A stretch of DNA of 64,000 nt, taken from Kingdonia uniflora (taxonomy: Eukaryota; Streptophyta; Magnoliopsida; Ranunculales; Circaeasteraceae). The position numbers and the translations under genes are program-made. The stretch is taken from the NCBI GenBank assembly GCA_014058105.1, contig JACGCM010001011.1, forward strand, positions 2,423,501-2,487,500, in the 5' to 3' direction. Shown piece after piece: positions 46,956 to 59,819 of this stretch (its first letter is position 1; the number at the start of each line of letters is the position of its first letter). The notes beneath the pieces are model-generated. The model worked only from the letters and a program-made list of their open reading frames with translations. It was not told the DNA's origin and searched no databases.

Positions 46956-47424
46956 TGCAGTATCATATTTACCAGATTCGACAAAAATAAGCCAACACTC
47001 TGTAGTCGAAGACAGCTCAATATTCTTGAAGATTCTGTAAGTTCTCGACTTACCAAAAGTAGTCGCTGAAGCCCGGTCAAGAAGGAACTATTAGAGTTCT
47101 GCAAAGTTCGCCCAATACCCCTGGAATAGGAGACTCTTTCTTTCCTTTTGTAAACTACCTGTATATACTATAAATACAGGCAGAGAATAGGTTCTAATGG
47201 ACCACAAGTCTTACATTTCTCAATCCAAAGCACTAGCAACACTCTGAAAACTTATAATAACAAGCATCTACTAGATTTCATATCAAATCCTCCTCGAGGT
47301 TGTGGTTTTTCTCAGTTTCTGCTAAGTTTTCCACTTAAAAATCTTGGTTGTTTAGCACTTTATTATGCAATCCTTACGAATAAGTATTGGCAAAGGTTTT
47401 CCTCCCATAAAACATGCCATTATA
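46956..47424 (+). repeat. 5' LTR of family-2 copy B
   Basis: Starts TGCAGTATCATATT, followed by CAGATTCGACA. TATA box CTATAAATA at 47168-47176. It ends CATTATA, then the PBS-like ATTGGCATCGTCTGTGG (47425-47441). Homologous along its length to both copy-A LTRs. Confidence 0.88.
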
Positions 47425-47486
47425 ATTGGCATCGTCTGTGGAAAGTCCACACTTTTTTCTACCATTTCTAATCTAAACACCATCTA

Positions 47487-48900
47487 ATGACAAACATGAA
47501 CTTGAGAAGTCATTCTAGTGGCATAAGAGATCAGGACATTTTAGCAGCTCTTGATTTGCACGGTGCGGTTCTTGAACTTCAAAAACAAATGGCCGAAGAA
47601 AAAAATCAGATAATGGAAGATCAGCATATCCACGCTCAAGCGCTACAAACGTAAAGAGATGAACACAGAAAAACCCTGGATCAGCAGAGTCAAACACATC
47701 AAAAAGATATGGAAAGATTGGAAAGAATATAAGATCAAATCACAGCTCACCAAGCATCATCGCCACAGGCTCGAAGTGAGCATCGATCAAGAGCAGTTCA
47801 ACGTGATGATCAGCCGAGAGAGGACGACCAACGAATATCTCGATCCAGATCTGGAAATCAAAATAGAGCCTCTCGACATTTCGGATTAACTTCTTCAGCA
47901 TTGACAGCCGAAGGAAGTCGACGTACAAGTCATCAAACCCCTCCGCCAGAAAGGGCCTGTCAGAGATCGATTGGGACCAGAGGGACAGGGCGATTTAGTT
48001 CCTCAGGTTGCAGCCCTGCCCCTTCCCCCACATCAGTTCATCACTTTAGATGACCTTAACAATAAAATTCAAGCCATCAACTCTGACATCCCAGGCCGAC
48101 GATCTGCGCTTGATAGGATCAAAACAAACCCCATCTCCCCATATCTTAAAAATATGCCCATTCCAAAAAAATTCCATATGCCCAAATTTATTCAGTATGC
48201 AAGCCTCACTGATTCACTTACAGATGTTCGACATTTCAAAGCCGCAGTTGGGTTATACTCCAAACTCAATCATATGCTGTGTCAACTATTCAACATGAGC
48301 CTTAAAGAAAAACCACTCCGATGGTTCCACACTATCCAAGAAGCCTCCATCACAACCTTCAGCCAATTGCAAAATCTTTTTGAATCGAGCTACGCTTATA
48401 CAAGGGTGCGTGAAATCACCGTGGACTCTTTGTTTTACTTCGAGCAAGACGCGAAAGAAACCTTGGAATTTTTTTATAAATGTTTCATACAGGAAACACG
48501 AAAGATTGAAATTTAGACCCCAAAATCGTGGTTCCAGCATTTACCTCCGCCTAGCACATCGACTCAAAAGTTTACGAAGAACTTACTCTACACAAATCGC
48601 GTACGGTCACCAAAATGATTGACGTGGTTAATAATTATATTGTGCTGGAGCGATCGAGGAAAGATTAGATGAAAATCTCCTCTGTCATACATTCTCGAAA
48701 AGCATCTTCGACCTCATCCCAAAGAGCAGTCACTACTTCAGCACCAAAGCTGCGCGACAAAAGCACTGGTAACATTAGAAGATAGGAGGGCAAGCCCGAC
48801 AAACCTGTCCCAATTCTGCCACCAATGACAACAACCCTCTCCGCTATCTTGCCGACGATAAAGGGAGATGAGTGTTATTGCGCGCCATAAGCTATTACAG
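47487..48900 (+). pseudogene. gag of family-2 copy B
   Basis: ATG 47487 begins MTNMNLRSHSSG. After early frameshifts a long open stretch (47971-48516) keeps the gag core: FITLDDLNNKIQAINSDIPG, RSALDRIKTNP, VRHFKAAVGLYSKLNHMLCQ, RWFHTIQEASITTFSQLQNL, VDSLFYFEQDAKETLEFFYK. A zinc-knuckle-like block (HNVHSLETDSCYSLK, near 48930) has its first Cys replaced by Tyr. This is the best preserved gag in the window. Confidence 0.88.
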
Positions 48901-48935
48901 ATCTTCTAAACAGACCCTTATATCAGTATCATAAT

Positions 48936-49707
48936 GTGCATAGTCTCGAAACTGATAGCTGTTACTCCCTCAAACATATTTTTCATCGTATCCTCTTAGC
49001 TGAAAAACTCTACAATTATGTCGTCGACATTCAGAAATTTCTCGACGAGCAAGCAAAAAACATAGAATTCGAACAAAATCATAACAAGGGCCAAGCTCGC
49101 CATTTGTATATGATCGAGATTGAAAAAGGGAAGAAAAGAAAACAAGACGATCGTATTACGTCTTGCTATAAAATGACTTCCTCAGAAAAATCGGCAAAAC
49201 TCCTTCCAGGCACCAGTAAATCCAAACGTCCTTACCAGATAACGTTTGAGGACTGCGACACCAGTCATAGACAATACCCTCATGATGACCCTCTTGCTAT
49301 TATGCTAAAAGTTTGACAGGATTACTTGCATATACTTCTCATCGATACTGAAAGTGTCACAGATGTCTTATTCTGTAGAGCGATCGATGTCTTGGGCCTT
49401 GCAGATTATGTAAAAACTTCGATAACTACAATCACAGACTTTAATGGTTCGAAAGAATCAGCCACAGGAAAAATCACCCTGCCAGTTCAGGCAGGTTCAG
49501 AAACCACATTCGTCAAATTTCTTGTCATTAATGCAGAGTCCAAATAGTTGGTTATATTGTATCAAAACAGTACCCTCAACTTATCATTTAGCACTGCGCT
49601 TTCTTATGGATCATGACATCTATGAAATCAAGGGCAGCCAAGAAGTCGCACGAATGTGCGAAAATACCACAATTAATCCTCATAAATCTAAACTTCTCAA
49701 GGCATAG
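48936..49707 (+). pseudogene. Aspartic protease region of family-2 copy B
   Basis: The linker (QARHLYMIEIEKGKKRKQDD, PYQITFEDCDTSH) is followed by LLIDTESVTDVLF, where the catalytic DTG is DTE. The second half reads ITLPVQAGSETTFVKFLVIN and then breaks at a stop. The changed glycine and the stop between linker and active site mean no activity. Confidence 0.85.
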
Positions 49708-49739
49708 AAACTACAAAATGAAGAACCACCCACCTTTAA

Positions 49740-51670
49740 ATAGTATGACACTTAAATGATCGAAATTATTGAACTCAATGGCCCAGGACGCACAACCTTC
49801 ATTGGATCCAAGCTGTCAATCGATGAAAAAGAAGCCATGATACAGCTACTTAAGAAAAATATAGACGTCGTCGCCTGAACTTTCCAAGAAATGCCAAGAA
49901 TCTATCCTTTAATTGCTTGCCACCGTCTCAACCTCCTTCCAGATAGCAAAACAATCATCCTAAAATGATGGAATCTAGCTCCCCGACTTCGTGATGCAGT
50001 GAACGAAGAAATTAATAAACTCCTTCGTGTAGGATTTATTTGGGAAACTAAATATCCAAAGTGGGTTTCTAATATCGTCGTTGTGCCAAAGAAAAATAGC
50101 AAAATTTAGGTTTGTGTCGACTTCTCAGAACCAAACAAATTCACACTCAAAGACAGTTTTCCGTTACCACTAATTCCGCAACTTCTCGAATCAGTCGCAG
50201 GAAACGAATTTCTTTCCATGATGGACGCAGCCTCAGGATACAATCAAGTTCCACTTGTCGAAGAAGATAAAAAAAAAACAACCTTCATAATCGAAAGAGG
50301 ACTTTACTGTTACACAGTAATGCCTTTTGAGTTAAAAAATGTCGGGGCTACTTACCAGCGATTGGTTACCCAAATGTTCAAAGATCAGCTCGGAAAAATC
50401 ACGGAAGCATATATCGATGATATGATCTGCAAAGGCCTGAACAGAGAAGATCATCTCAAAAATCTCTAAACTATTTTCGATGTCCTTCGCAAATACCAGA
50501 TGAAACTTAACCCAGAGAAATGTCAAATTGGTGTCACATCTGGAAATTTCCTGGGACATCTAGTCCGCAAAAGATGAATCGAAATCGATCCTGCTCAAAT
50601 CAAAGCACTCATTGCAATGCCCTCTCCTCGAACGAAAAAAGATGTTCAAAAATTTACCGACAAAATAACCGCTTTTCACAAATTCATCTCAAAGTCATCT
50701 GATCGATGTAAACTTCTTTACCTTGTTCTTCGTGGCAAACCCACTCCTCTTTTGAACAAACATCAAAAAGAAGTTATTTGGACTCCTAACTGTGAAATGG
50801 CGTTCCAAGATCTTAAACGGTACTTGGGGAGTCTTCTTCTAATGAGTACTCCAATTGATGGCAAAATACTCACCATGTACTTATCCACCACTGATGACTC
50901 CATCGGCTCTGTCCTTATTCGAGAAGATGCAGGAATCGAGAAACCTATTTACTTTATCAGTAAAACTCTTATGCCTGCTGAAAAATAATATACTACCATG
51001 GAGAAGCAATTGCTCGCTTTGGTTTATAGCTCTCAAAAACTCCATCCATACTTCCAAGCTCACCCCATCAAAGTCATTACAAAATACCCCCTCAAACTCG
51101 TACTCTCCAAAATGGAAAAATCTCGACGAGTTCGACAATGGTCTGCTTTCCTTGGGGAATATAACATTTCTTTTGAACCCCAAATATTCATCAAGAGACA
51201 AGCAGTGGCTAATTTTTTGGAAGATTTTCCCATCGAAGACCCTGATTGGGAAGAACTCAAAGAAATCTTCACCGACGACTCAATTGCAGAACTAGACGCT
51301 TGGCCCAAGAGTTTCGGATGATGACTTTTTACGGACGGATCGGCAGGACCACAAGGATCTAGAATTGGCATAGTCTTCGTCACACCTTCCAATCATCGCA
51401 TAGAGAAAGCTCTCAAACTCAAATTTTATGCTACCAATAATGAAACAGAGTACGAAGGAATCTTGCACTTACACTCGGAGCTGAGGAATTAATAGTATAT
51501 GTCAACTCCTTACTTGTCGCCAATTATTACAATAAAACTTTCAAGGCAATAGGAAAAACTATTGATTACGTAGACCTGGTCTATGGAAAATTAAAAAAAT
51601 TTAAGCATGCAACCATTTCTTATTTACTTCGGCAAGAAAATCTTTATGCCGATACTTTAGCTTATATCGC
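49740..51670 (+). pseudogene. RT, RNase H and Tat-type second RNase H of family-2 copy B
   Basis: RT blocks: LRDAVNEEINKLLRVGFI, VVPKKN, VCVDFSEPNKFTLKDSFP, MMDAASGYNQVPLVEEDKKK, YCYTVMPFELKNVGATYQRL and an intact YIDDMICKG box. RNase H (50617-51320): KFTDKITAFHKFISKSSDRC, FQDLKRYLG, KPIYFISKTLMP, LLALVYSSQKLHPYFQ, RQWSAFLGEYNISF. The second RNase H starts near 51327 (FTDGSAGPQGSRIGIVFV, then ATNNETEYEGIL). Stops and frameshifts lie between open blocks. This is the best preserved Tat pol here. Confidence 0.9.
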
Positions 51671-51674
51671 TCCA

Positions 51675-53021
51675 ATGCTGGGAGACAGTGAAAAACGATC
51701 TTTAGAAATAGAGATCATCGAACATTCTAGCCTCGATATCTTGTCAGCACTCGTGATAACAATTACTGAAGATGACGACCCTGACGACTGGAGAAGACCG
51801 TTTTGTGCTTACCTCAACACCAATATCCTCCCCAGTGACAAAGAAGAAGCTCGATCCCTGTTAGCAAAGTACCCCCGATTCACCATCCAAAATAGAATAT
51901 TATATTGACTCACAGGAGGTGGACCACATATCGAATGTATATCACAGAAACAGGCTCAGATCAAAATCAGTGAGCTTCACGAAGGTATTTGTGGTTCACA
52001 TGTTTCCAGACGATCCCTAGCCTAACGTACATTCACACAAGGACTCTATTGGACCAAAATGAGACAAGACTGAGAAGACTTTGTTCGTAAATGCTAAAAA
52101 TGCAAAATCCATGCTCATGACATCAAGAACCTGGCCCTCGACTTTCATGTTAGCAATGCCCATTGGCCATTTAAAGGATGGGGAATCGATATCATTGGCC
52201 CTTTCCATCCAGCATCGGGAAATAGAAGGTTCATCTTCATTGCCACCGATTACTTTACCAAGTGGGTTGAAGCAGTTCCTCTATGCCATACTGATGAAAA
52301 TGAGGTCATCAAGTTCCTTTGAGAGTACATCATTACCCGGTTTGGTTGTCCACAAATGATACGCTCTGATAATGGCAAATAGCTCATCTTCGCTAAAGTC
52401 CTTTCTTTCCGTCATAAATACAAATTTTAGCTGACAACTTCCATGCCCAATTATCCTCAAGGCAACGAACAAGCTAAAGCCATCAATAAAAGCATCAAAT
52501 CTAGCTTACGCAAGTGCCTTGACGACAAGAAAGGCAGATGGGTCGATGAACTACTCAGTATTTTATGAGCTTACCGCACCACTCCTCGAGTCTCAACAGG
52601 GTATACTCTATTCATGATGGCCTTCGGTACTGAAGCAGTCATACCCTCAGACCTCAATCTCTTAAGTATTCAACGTAAAATTTATGATGAAGACAATGAA
52701 CTCGGTCTCCTTTGCAACCTCAATTGGATCGATGAAACTAGAGATAAGGCCATTGCAAATTTGGGGCGATACCATGATACATTAAAAAAAACATACAACA
52801 AGAAAGTTCGAGAATGGAAATTTGCTATTGGAGACCTTGTTCTACGACGAATACATGATCATACTCGACCTAGGAATTCTGGAAAATTATCAAAAAACTG
52901 GGAAGGGCCCTACATTGTATGCAACAAAACAAATAGCGGAACTTATTGGCTCATGACAGAAGAAGAAGTTCAGCTTGAGTACCCATGGAATACTGCTAAG
53001 CAAAAACTCTTCTACAGATAA
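51675..53021 (+). pseudogene. Integrase of family-2 copy B
   Basis: Zinc-finger region (ELHEGICGSHVSR, then FVRKC*KCK with a stop in the spacer), core with GWGIDIIGPFHPASG, IATDYFTKWVEAVPLCH and MIRSDNGK. The Glu block reads NEQAKAINK, so the third catalytic residue is Lys. The C-terminal part is open from 52614 (AFGTEAVIPSDLNL, LVLRRIHDH, NWEGPYIVCNKTNSGTYWL) to KLFYR and a stop at 53019-53021. Confidence 0.9.
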
Positions 53022-53074
53022 TACCCTGTAATCATTTTCCTCGGATAATTTTTATTTTATTTTATCATTATCTT

Positions 53075-53310
53075 CTTTCTAATTCGATTTGTTCTCGATC
53101 TATACTTCTCAAGTATGTATCTAACAAATTATCTCTTTCTACGTCGATTTGTTCTCAATCTATACTTTTTACGTATCGATCTGACAAATGATCTCTTTCT
53201 ATTTCGATCTGTTCTCGATCTATACTTTTCAAGTATTGATCTGACAGACAATCTCTTTACTACATCAAAGAAATCTCGATCAATACTTATCCAGTATGCC
53301 TGAGACAAAC
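53075..53310 (+). repeat. Diverged 60-bp repeats in the 3' untranslated region of copy B
   Basis: About four units of roughly 60 bp with (T)CTCGATCTATACTT and a CAAGTAT half. They sit just past the pol stop, like the seven-unit array of copy A. The copies differ more from each other than those in copy A. Confidence 0.8.
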
Positions 53311-53689
53311 ACTTTCTTTACTATCTTGATTTGTTTTAGGTACTTGCTTCATACAAGTATCCTACAGCCTATCAATTAACTTCATGCGAACACTATCCCA
53401 TTATAGGATAGTTTCTTCGTACTCCTTACTTGCCATTTGTTGGCCTTCTTTTACATTTCGCGCACACAAGCATTCTTTCCTTATCTGCTCTAATATACTA
53501 TCGCATTATCATATCTACTACTTAAACTTATTTTTACATACAAGATAGTTATTTCACAAAATATTTAAACAAACACCAAAATCCTTCGCACACACCAACT
53601 TAAAATGTTTTAGGTCCCACAGACCATTTGTTACATACTTTTACTTCACACAACACTCTTTAAACGAGATTTAACATTTCAGAAGGAGA

Positions 53690-56600
53690 TGTCTCTTCAT
53701 TTAAGACACCTTCGGGCACCTACACATTCGATACTTTCCCAAGATGAGGACCTTCGACCTCCATCGTCATTTCATTATTAACCACCTCAGTTACTCCATG
53801 AACATCAGGCGTCTGGGGAACATTATCATCTGAACTGTCCTCACATGGCAGCCCACCAGCTTTCACAATTCCTTTGCAATATTTTTTCCTTTCTTCAGAT
53901 TCATCAAACTATTCCTTAAAGTGAATCCTCACTTCTTGGCACCTTTGCAGCTTTTCTTCATTCATCCACGCTTTCACCTCATCGAGCAGTTTGTTCTACT
54001 CCAGCTCCATCGATCTGTGAACATCGGTAACATCTTTCTCGAACGCAGCTTCCTGCACTGCCATAGCTTCTTTCTTTTCTTTCTCTAGCATTTTTTTTGT
54101 CTCAGCCAACGCCGCCTCCTTCGCCTTGTTCGCCTCCAACTTATACCTATTCAGAGTCGCAATCAGATTGGCATTTTCCGCGGTTAATTATTTTTCAATA
54201 TTTTTGTAGGAAACCAACCGGTACGCCAATTCACCACTACCCTCAATACGACCCATTGCTTCACCCATCACTGTCTTAATCTGCATGAAAGTCATATAAT
54301 GAGTATTTTTTTGGCTTACCAAAATTTTCATTTGAGCATAAGCTTTAAGATTTCTCACCTTCGACAAATTTCTCTGTCCCTAGATGAAAAAAGTATCCAC
54401 ATAATCAATCCCCACCATGTAATCCTCCATATCTTTCTTCAGCACATCTGCCCCGACCGAATACAACTCCATAGTCTTCTCCAAATCAGTGTCAAACTCC
54501 TCTACAAATTTCTTCTTCGATGTCCCACCAGTCGTCTTCTTAGGAGGGACACTACTTGAACCACATGGCGGTAACCCACTACCCATGACAGCTGGTTTGG
54601 CAGTCACTTGACACCCTCAGCTGTCGACTGTCAAGTACTCCTTTTTGGATTCAGCAACGGAGGTGTTTTTGCATTCACTTTCCTTTTCTTCTTATTTTTG
54701 ACAAAGGACCCCCCCCCCCCAGCATAGCATCGATCTCCTTATCTGTGTTGTACCCTGTCAGGGAAGGATTATTCAAAGGCAAACTCACATCTGCAGCTCT
54801 TTTGTTCTTTGCCGACATTTTCCCCCAATAACAGGTACTTCCGAACCTTTTGTTCTCAACCTTTTCAACCCTGCTTCTTGAAAAATCTCACTTAACTGAT
54901 CTTGATCAATGCTAAGTTATCGATCCTGCCAAAATATCCTCTTCTTATCCTATACAATTCTTTACCCACTTCCGCCTTCTTCCCGCTCACCTTCAATGCT
55001 GCAACACAGAGACAAAACACAAATTTACACAACATACATCTAACCTGAAATTACATTAAACTTAATCATTTTAGTTACTTAACCACAGACCCAGATCAAG
55101 CGTTTTTCTTTTTAGCGGCTCCCCTGGGTCTTTTTGGTCGAACTCATAGTTTTCGGACACAAGTAGACGTTCGTCGGTGTATCGACCTCCAGTTGATACC
55201 ATATCATAAAACATCAGCCTCTTCAAGAACCTCGCCAAGTAACGATACCCTTTTAACTTCGGATTCATTTTCAATGTGCAGTACACACACAAATCATCTA
55301 TAGTTATTACCTCCATCCCTCTGGCCTTAAGTCTACCATTTATTGCACCACATACCTTAAACAGATCATATACATTGAGATTGAATTGACCTGGGGCTAC
55401 ATCAATGAAATTCATTAATTTCTTCTGGTCCGCCCTAAGGGGAAGCTTCAACCCTTTCTTTATCTGTTCGCGATGTACCTGAATACCATCTAAGGGTACT
55501 TCCTGGTTGATGATTTCATATTGATATTCCTCTAGTCTCACATCCCTAGGGAATACCATATTTCTTTTTAAATTTTATAATTTCTTTGGTCTCTAGGCCC
55601 TCTCCATAACATGCTTCTTCTTCCTCTTCCACATCTTCCTCCCCATCCCCACTCCCTTCTCGATCACTCGCCTGAGGCTCATGATCCACACCAGTCTCCA
55701 TCGCTACCTCCTCTAATAGTTAGATCCTACTAGGCACTACCCTAAACTGTTCCACACCCCCTGTATCTGCACTGCTCGACTCTACTCTATATTCCCCCCC
55801 CCCCTCAATTGTTGCACAGACATTCTCAGATCGATCATCAAATGCACTGCATCTTTGAGATTCACATATATGTCTTTATCATCATTTAAAATGGGTTCAG
55901 CCATTATTAGAACCTGTCAATTAGATTCCATATTTTTACACAGTTAGAATCTTTCATATGTGATACATATATATATGTTCCAAAGATCATATATTCATAA
56001 AGATATCGTTGTTGAGATAACTCACCAACACCTTATTCACTTTACTATCTGCTACTATTATTTACATTTATACTTATTACCACAGTTTTCGATCTAGTTC
56101 ATATCAATTAATTCATCTTGGTATTTTTTATTAAATAGCCATCTGATCAGTTCTGGATGCTTTTCTATGTTTCATAAGTAACCTCATTAACTCGTTAATT
56201 TCTATCTTTTTGTCGAATTACAGGAATATAAATAGCTTCTCGAACACTTATAACCTTTTCCCACCAAAAACTAGTTATTTCCATTTTACAAATTCCCTTT
56301 CTCCATCACAAAATCTGGCAACAACCATATTCTCCGACAAATCTGGCATTTCCCCCATATGCGCCGTAATTACAACGCCTACCATCTATCTATCTATCTC
56401 CTTTATCCTCCACCAAAAACTCAAGTCACCATCTTTCAATCACTGATCCTAATTTATTTTACCAATTCACTATCATATTATTCAATTTACATATCTAAAT
56501 TCCTCTATACCCAACCCATCAAATTAGATAACAATTTCAAAAGAATCACTAACCTTGTTTACGCGCCGATTCTGTGTCCCTCTCCTTTACTCGCTTGGCC

Positions 56601-57600
56601 CTTTCGATCAACACACTAATCTCCTCCTTAGCAATCGTCTTTAACCTTTAGCGACGAGCAACAACAATTCACTCCCTAAAAAAAAATTTGCAAAAGATAT
56701 GAACAGTCGCCCACCTCTGGCATATTTATAGACCCCACGTGGCTGTTCGCCGCACCACTTGGCGACCATCTAGTTCCTCGAATGTAACACTTCATTCGTT
56801 ATTTCTCGACTTCTCTGACTCTTAATATTCTCCCCATTAATAAACCTCTACATTCGTACTTCAATCCTTCAAATTCATGAAGAATTTTTGTAGACACATT
56901 CATATCCATCAGTGCACAATCTATCTTATCCAATAGCCGATTTACATTGTTTTCCTTATATTTTATACCACCACCTAATGGAACACATCTTGCCATATTC
57001 ATTTTGCATGTACGTTCCCTTATTCATACTATCCTACCAATTCCTATACTTATGGGATCATATTCAACATAGGATGACTATCATTTTATTCAACAGAAAT
57101 TTGTTTAAGCGCAATCTTTATTTCTCTACATTTGACAAGTACATATCCGTTCGACGAACAAATTCCTTCAATCAAATACACCCTCTATTTATAATCCTTC
57201 CTGTCAAAATACAACTCACCTGCATTTATTATGCTTTGGATTTCTACACAGTAAGAATCAAATCAATCGCCCACGACATCAATCAGTGGCCCCACACATC
57301 TAATTACCTTCAACTTTACACACATGGCAATATTCGACAATTATATCACAATATTCTAATCATATTTAGTACTTGATGCAAAACACAGACAAATAAATTC
57401 AATACACATATTTATTAATTTCATAACTTATTTATTACATTCGATATAAGTCTCATTCAATTATATAACTCATTTTTTACATTCGATATATACCTCTTTC
57501 GAGTACAATCATTTATAATACTTGATATTTCTTCACTAACAATTTATCTGATCGTTCAAAACTTGCTACGACATATAACTCATTTCGATGTTTGCTATTT
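53690..57600 (-). pseudogene. Antisense multi-exon gene (aORF) of family-2 copy B, 5' end missing
   Basis: Minus-strand blocks: 57002-56799 (RCVPLGGGIKYKENNVNRLL), a short exon ending at donor AAG|GTTAGTG at 56554 (EEISVLIERAKR), 55900-55084 ([69 protein letters not shown]), then after an 85-bp intron a coiled-coil C-terminal part (KKFVEEFDTDLEKTMELYSV; ANKAKEAALAETKKMLEKEK) ending near 53690 (DSSDDNVPQTPDVHG). The stop seen in copy A at DVAPG*FN is a Gln here. The N-terminal exon is beyond the nested chromovirus. Function unknown. Confidence 0.7.
54999..55083 (-). other. Conserved intron in the family-2 antisense gene (copy B)
   Basis: Donor TGTG|GTTAAGT and acceptor GTTGCAG|CATTG on the minus strand, in the same place as the 79-bp intron of copy A. 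Consensus ends persist although the intron interior has diverged. Confidence 0.65.
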
Positions 57601-57687
57601 ACCAGAATCTCACATTAAAATCTCTTTCTAGTCCGCGTAGCTCCATGACTCAGAATCTGACATTAAAGCCTATTTTTAGTCCACGAA

Positions 57688-59774
57688 TGTCACGCCCCAA
57701 AATCCGGTAATCGGTAGCTTGACCAATTACTAGATCCGAAGTTGTGCAGGTCGGGGAATTCACAAATTCTACCCCACAAATAGCCAAGCCGTAGACAAAT
57801 TCTGGCCCGGTTATTCACATATAGCACTAATCATCAGAGTAAAGATAGAATAATAACAACATAGCAGAAGCGAAAGACATATACACATATCTGACTGAAA
57901 TATATACAATGTCCAAAATAAAGTACAACGACATATGCTGAGATCACATACAAGAAAGTCTAAACTAAAGAAGATCAATAGCGGCAAAAATGGGCTCCAA
58001 TCAGGCTGAACCTCGCAGCAATCCAAGCTACTCAATCTCTGAAATGGTTAAAATTACGAGAATGAGCAAACCACGGCTCACTAAAACCCAACAAAGCTAA
58101 ATAACCTACTAATAAGATAACTGCTGAAAAGAGAGAGAAGTGAATGAGATAGAGTAATAGATAAGGAGATATAGAATAATAACTAGGTAACTGTAATCCA
58201 GGTAAAGAGTTATAAGACAAAAGGAATTGAGATAAGAGTTAGAAAAAAGAATAGCGATAAGGAAAAGATCAGAAGAATATATGTATGAAGTGATGATGAT
58301 ATGACATGCAATGATGAGCAGGGATATTTTAATAAATATCCCCTAATGCAGAATGATTCAATGATTTAAATGTGTTACAATCCTATTAATATTGGTTGAT
58401 CAACCGCTAAGATGTTTACTTAAAGAGATTTGCTAAGGGGATACGCAGGCGCAATTTCTTGTCTAGCACGACCAAGCTAAGGATATTATCTCACTTGATC
58501 AGAATGTTCCGGGCTTTGCGACCCACGGGGCCTATCGTCCGAACACTATTAAGTATTCCAAGGAATTACAACCTCAACGAGGACTAAGTTCGCACCATTC
58601 CGACTCTGTCTCATACAATCCCACACTCCCGGATGGGTGAATTTGTACAACAGTGTCAGTGCCAACTCACCTACTATTTTAACCCGATTAAGGACATCGT
58701 AGAACCTTTCGAGGGTTAACCGATGCGGAGTTCTTTTGTGTATCCAATCTCAATAAGTTAAAAGGTTTTAAGAGATTTTAAAAGGTACGACAGATCCCGA
58801 AGATTAAAATATAACAGCCGCTAACCTGACAACATTCATAGGATAGCCACCTGCCTCAGAGTATGGCAATAATCCTAAACACAGATGAACTGTGATTTTA
58901 CCGTCATAACATCCAAAACTTATCAGTCTCTCAAGACTGGAACCCAGTGTACAAACAAACCATCAAAATAATGCACAAACAGTTTCTAATCTAACTCAAT
59001 GACCAACATAAACAAAAACCCAAGTCACAAAAATAACTAACTGTTTAATAACTACACAGGAGAATATATATAGGTTATATTATGGTTAATTCACATACTC
59101 TCTCTAACACAGAGTAATCACTCTAAAACAATACTAATCAACTGGTAGAAGGAATTTAGGAATGAAGGGGACTTGACTGATAATAATGCACGAATTCCAC
59201 GGATAAAAAATTCGAGTAAACTTAAAAAATATTCGAACAGAGGGAATCTGTTATGACAGAAAATCTCGAAAACCTAACGGCCAACCCCAGACACCTCGGA
59301 ATCAATCCAAACCACCACACAAACACTACTACAAACCCAACAAAGGTTTCTCAAGGTGAAAACACCACCCCCACCGCCTCATGGCCACCAAAACGTCTAA
59401 ACCCCAAAAAAAGAAATTATTTCCACGGGAGACTCCAGAAACCTATCGGCCACTCCAACGGCTCACCGTAACCACCCCAAGCCACACACATAACAAACAA
59501 ACATCAATACCAACCCATCTAGGGGTTCACAAGGCCACAACGCCACCTCCTTCTCCGAATAACCTCTGAACCGCCAAAACTACAAAAAGGAATCTAATAA
59601 ACTAAAACACCGAAAGGAATAAATTGATGCATAATGGATGAATAATGGATGAAAGAGTATATGCGGAATATGAATGCAAAACTTAATGTGAAGGAATGAT
59701 ATGCCGATGATATGAATATTACGGAAAAGGAATATAAGCGAATAAAAGGAATAACTAAAATACGGGTCTTTACA
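57688..59774 (-). repeat. 3' LTR of the chromovirus
   Basis: On the minus strand it starts TGTAAAGACCCG at 59774 and ends GGGGCGTGACA at 57688, a TG...CA pair typical of plant Tekay/Del elements. Length 2087 bp. A TATA-like CTATATATATT lies near 59073-59062. No coding content. Confidence 0.85.
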
Positions 59775-59797
59775 ATCTACCCTCCTAAAAAAAAATT
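59775..59797 (-). other. Polypurine tract of the chromovirus
   Basis: The minus-strand TTTTTTTTTAGGAGGGTAGAT directly precedes the LTR start. TAGGAGGGTAGAT is a good chromovirus tract. Confidence 0.7.
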
Positions 59798-59819
59798 CCC
59801 TCAAAATTAAACGCATACC

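Larger units (their letters stand above)
46956..57687 (+). mobile_element. Ty3/gypsy Tat-type element (family 2, copy B), 3' end displaced by a nested chromovirus
   Basis: Same order as copy A: LTR, PBS, gag, protease, RT, RNase H, second RNase H, integrase, about four diverged 60-bp repeats and an antisense gene. Similarity to copy A continues to about 57687, equivalent to about 37300 in copy A. Then the chromovirus LTR begins. The rest of the antisense gene and the 3' LTR should lie beyond the chromovirus, outside the window. Confidence 0.88.

Noticed and set aside
54711..54720. Runs of C (also near 55796) as functional tracts
   Set aside because: Homopolymers in decayed coding DNA. They are as likely to be slippage or assembly noise.
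56912..57376. 154-codon open frame on the plus strand
   Set aside because: It lies opposite the antisense gene of copy B. It is rich in aromatic residues from AT-rich non-coding sequence and has no family motifs.
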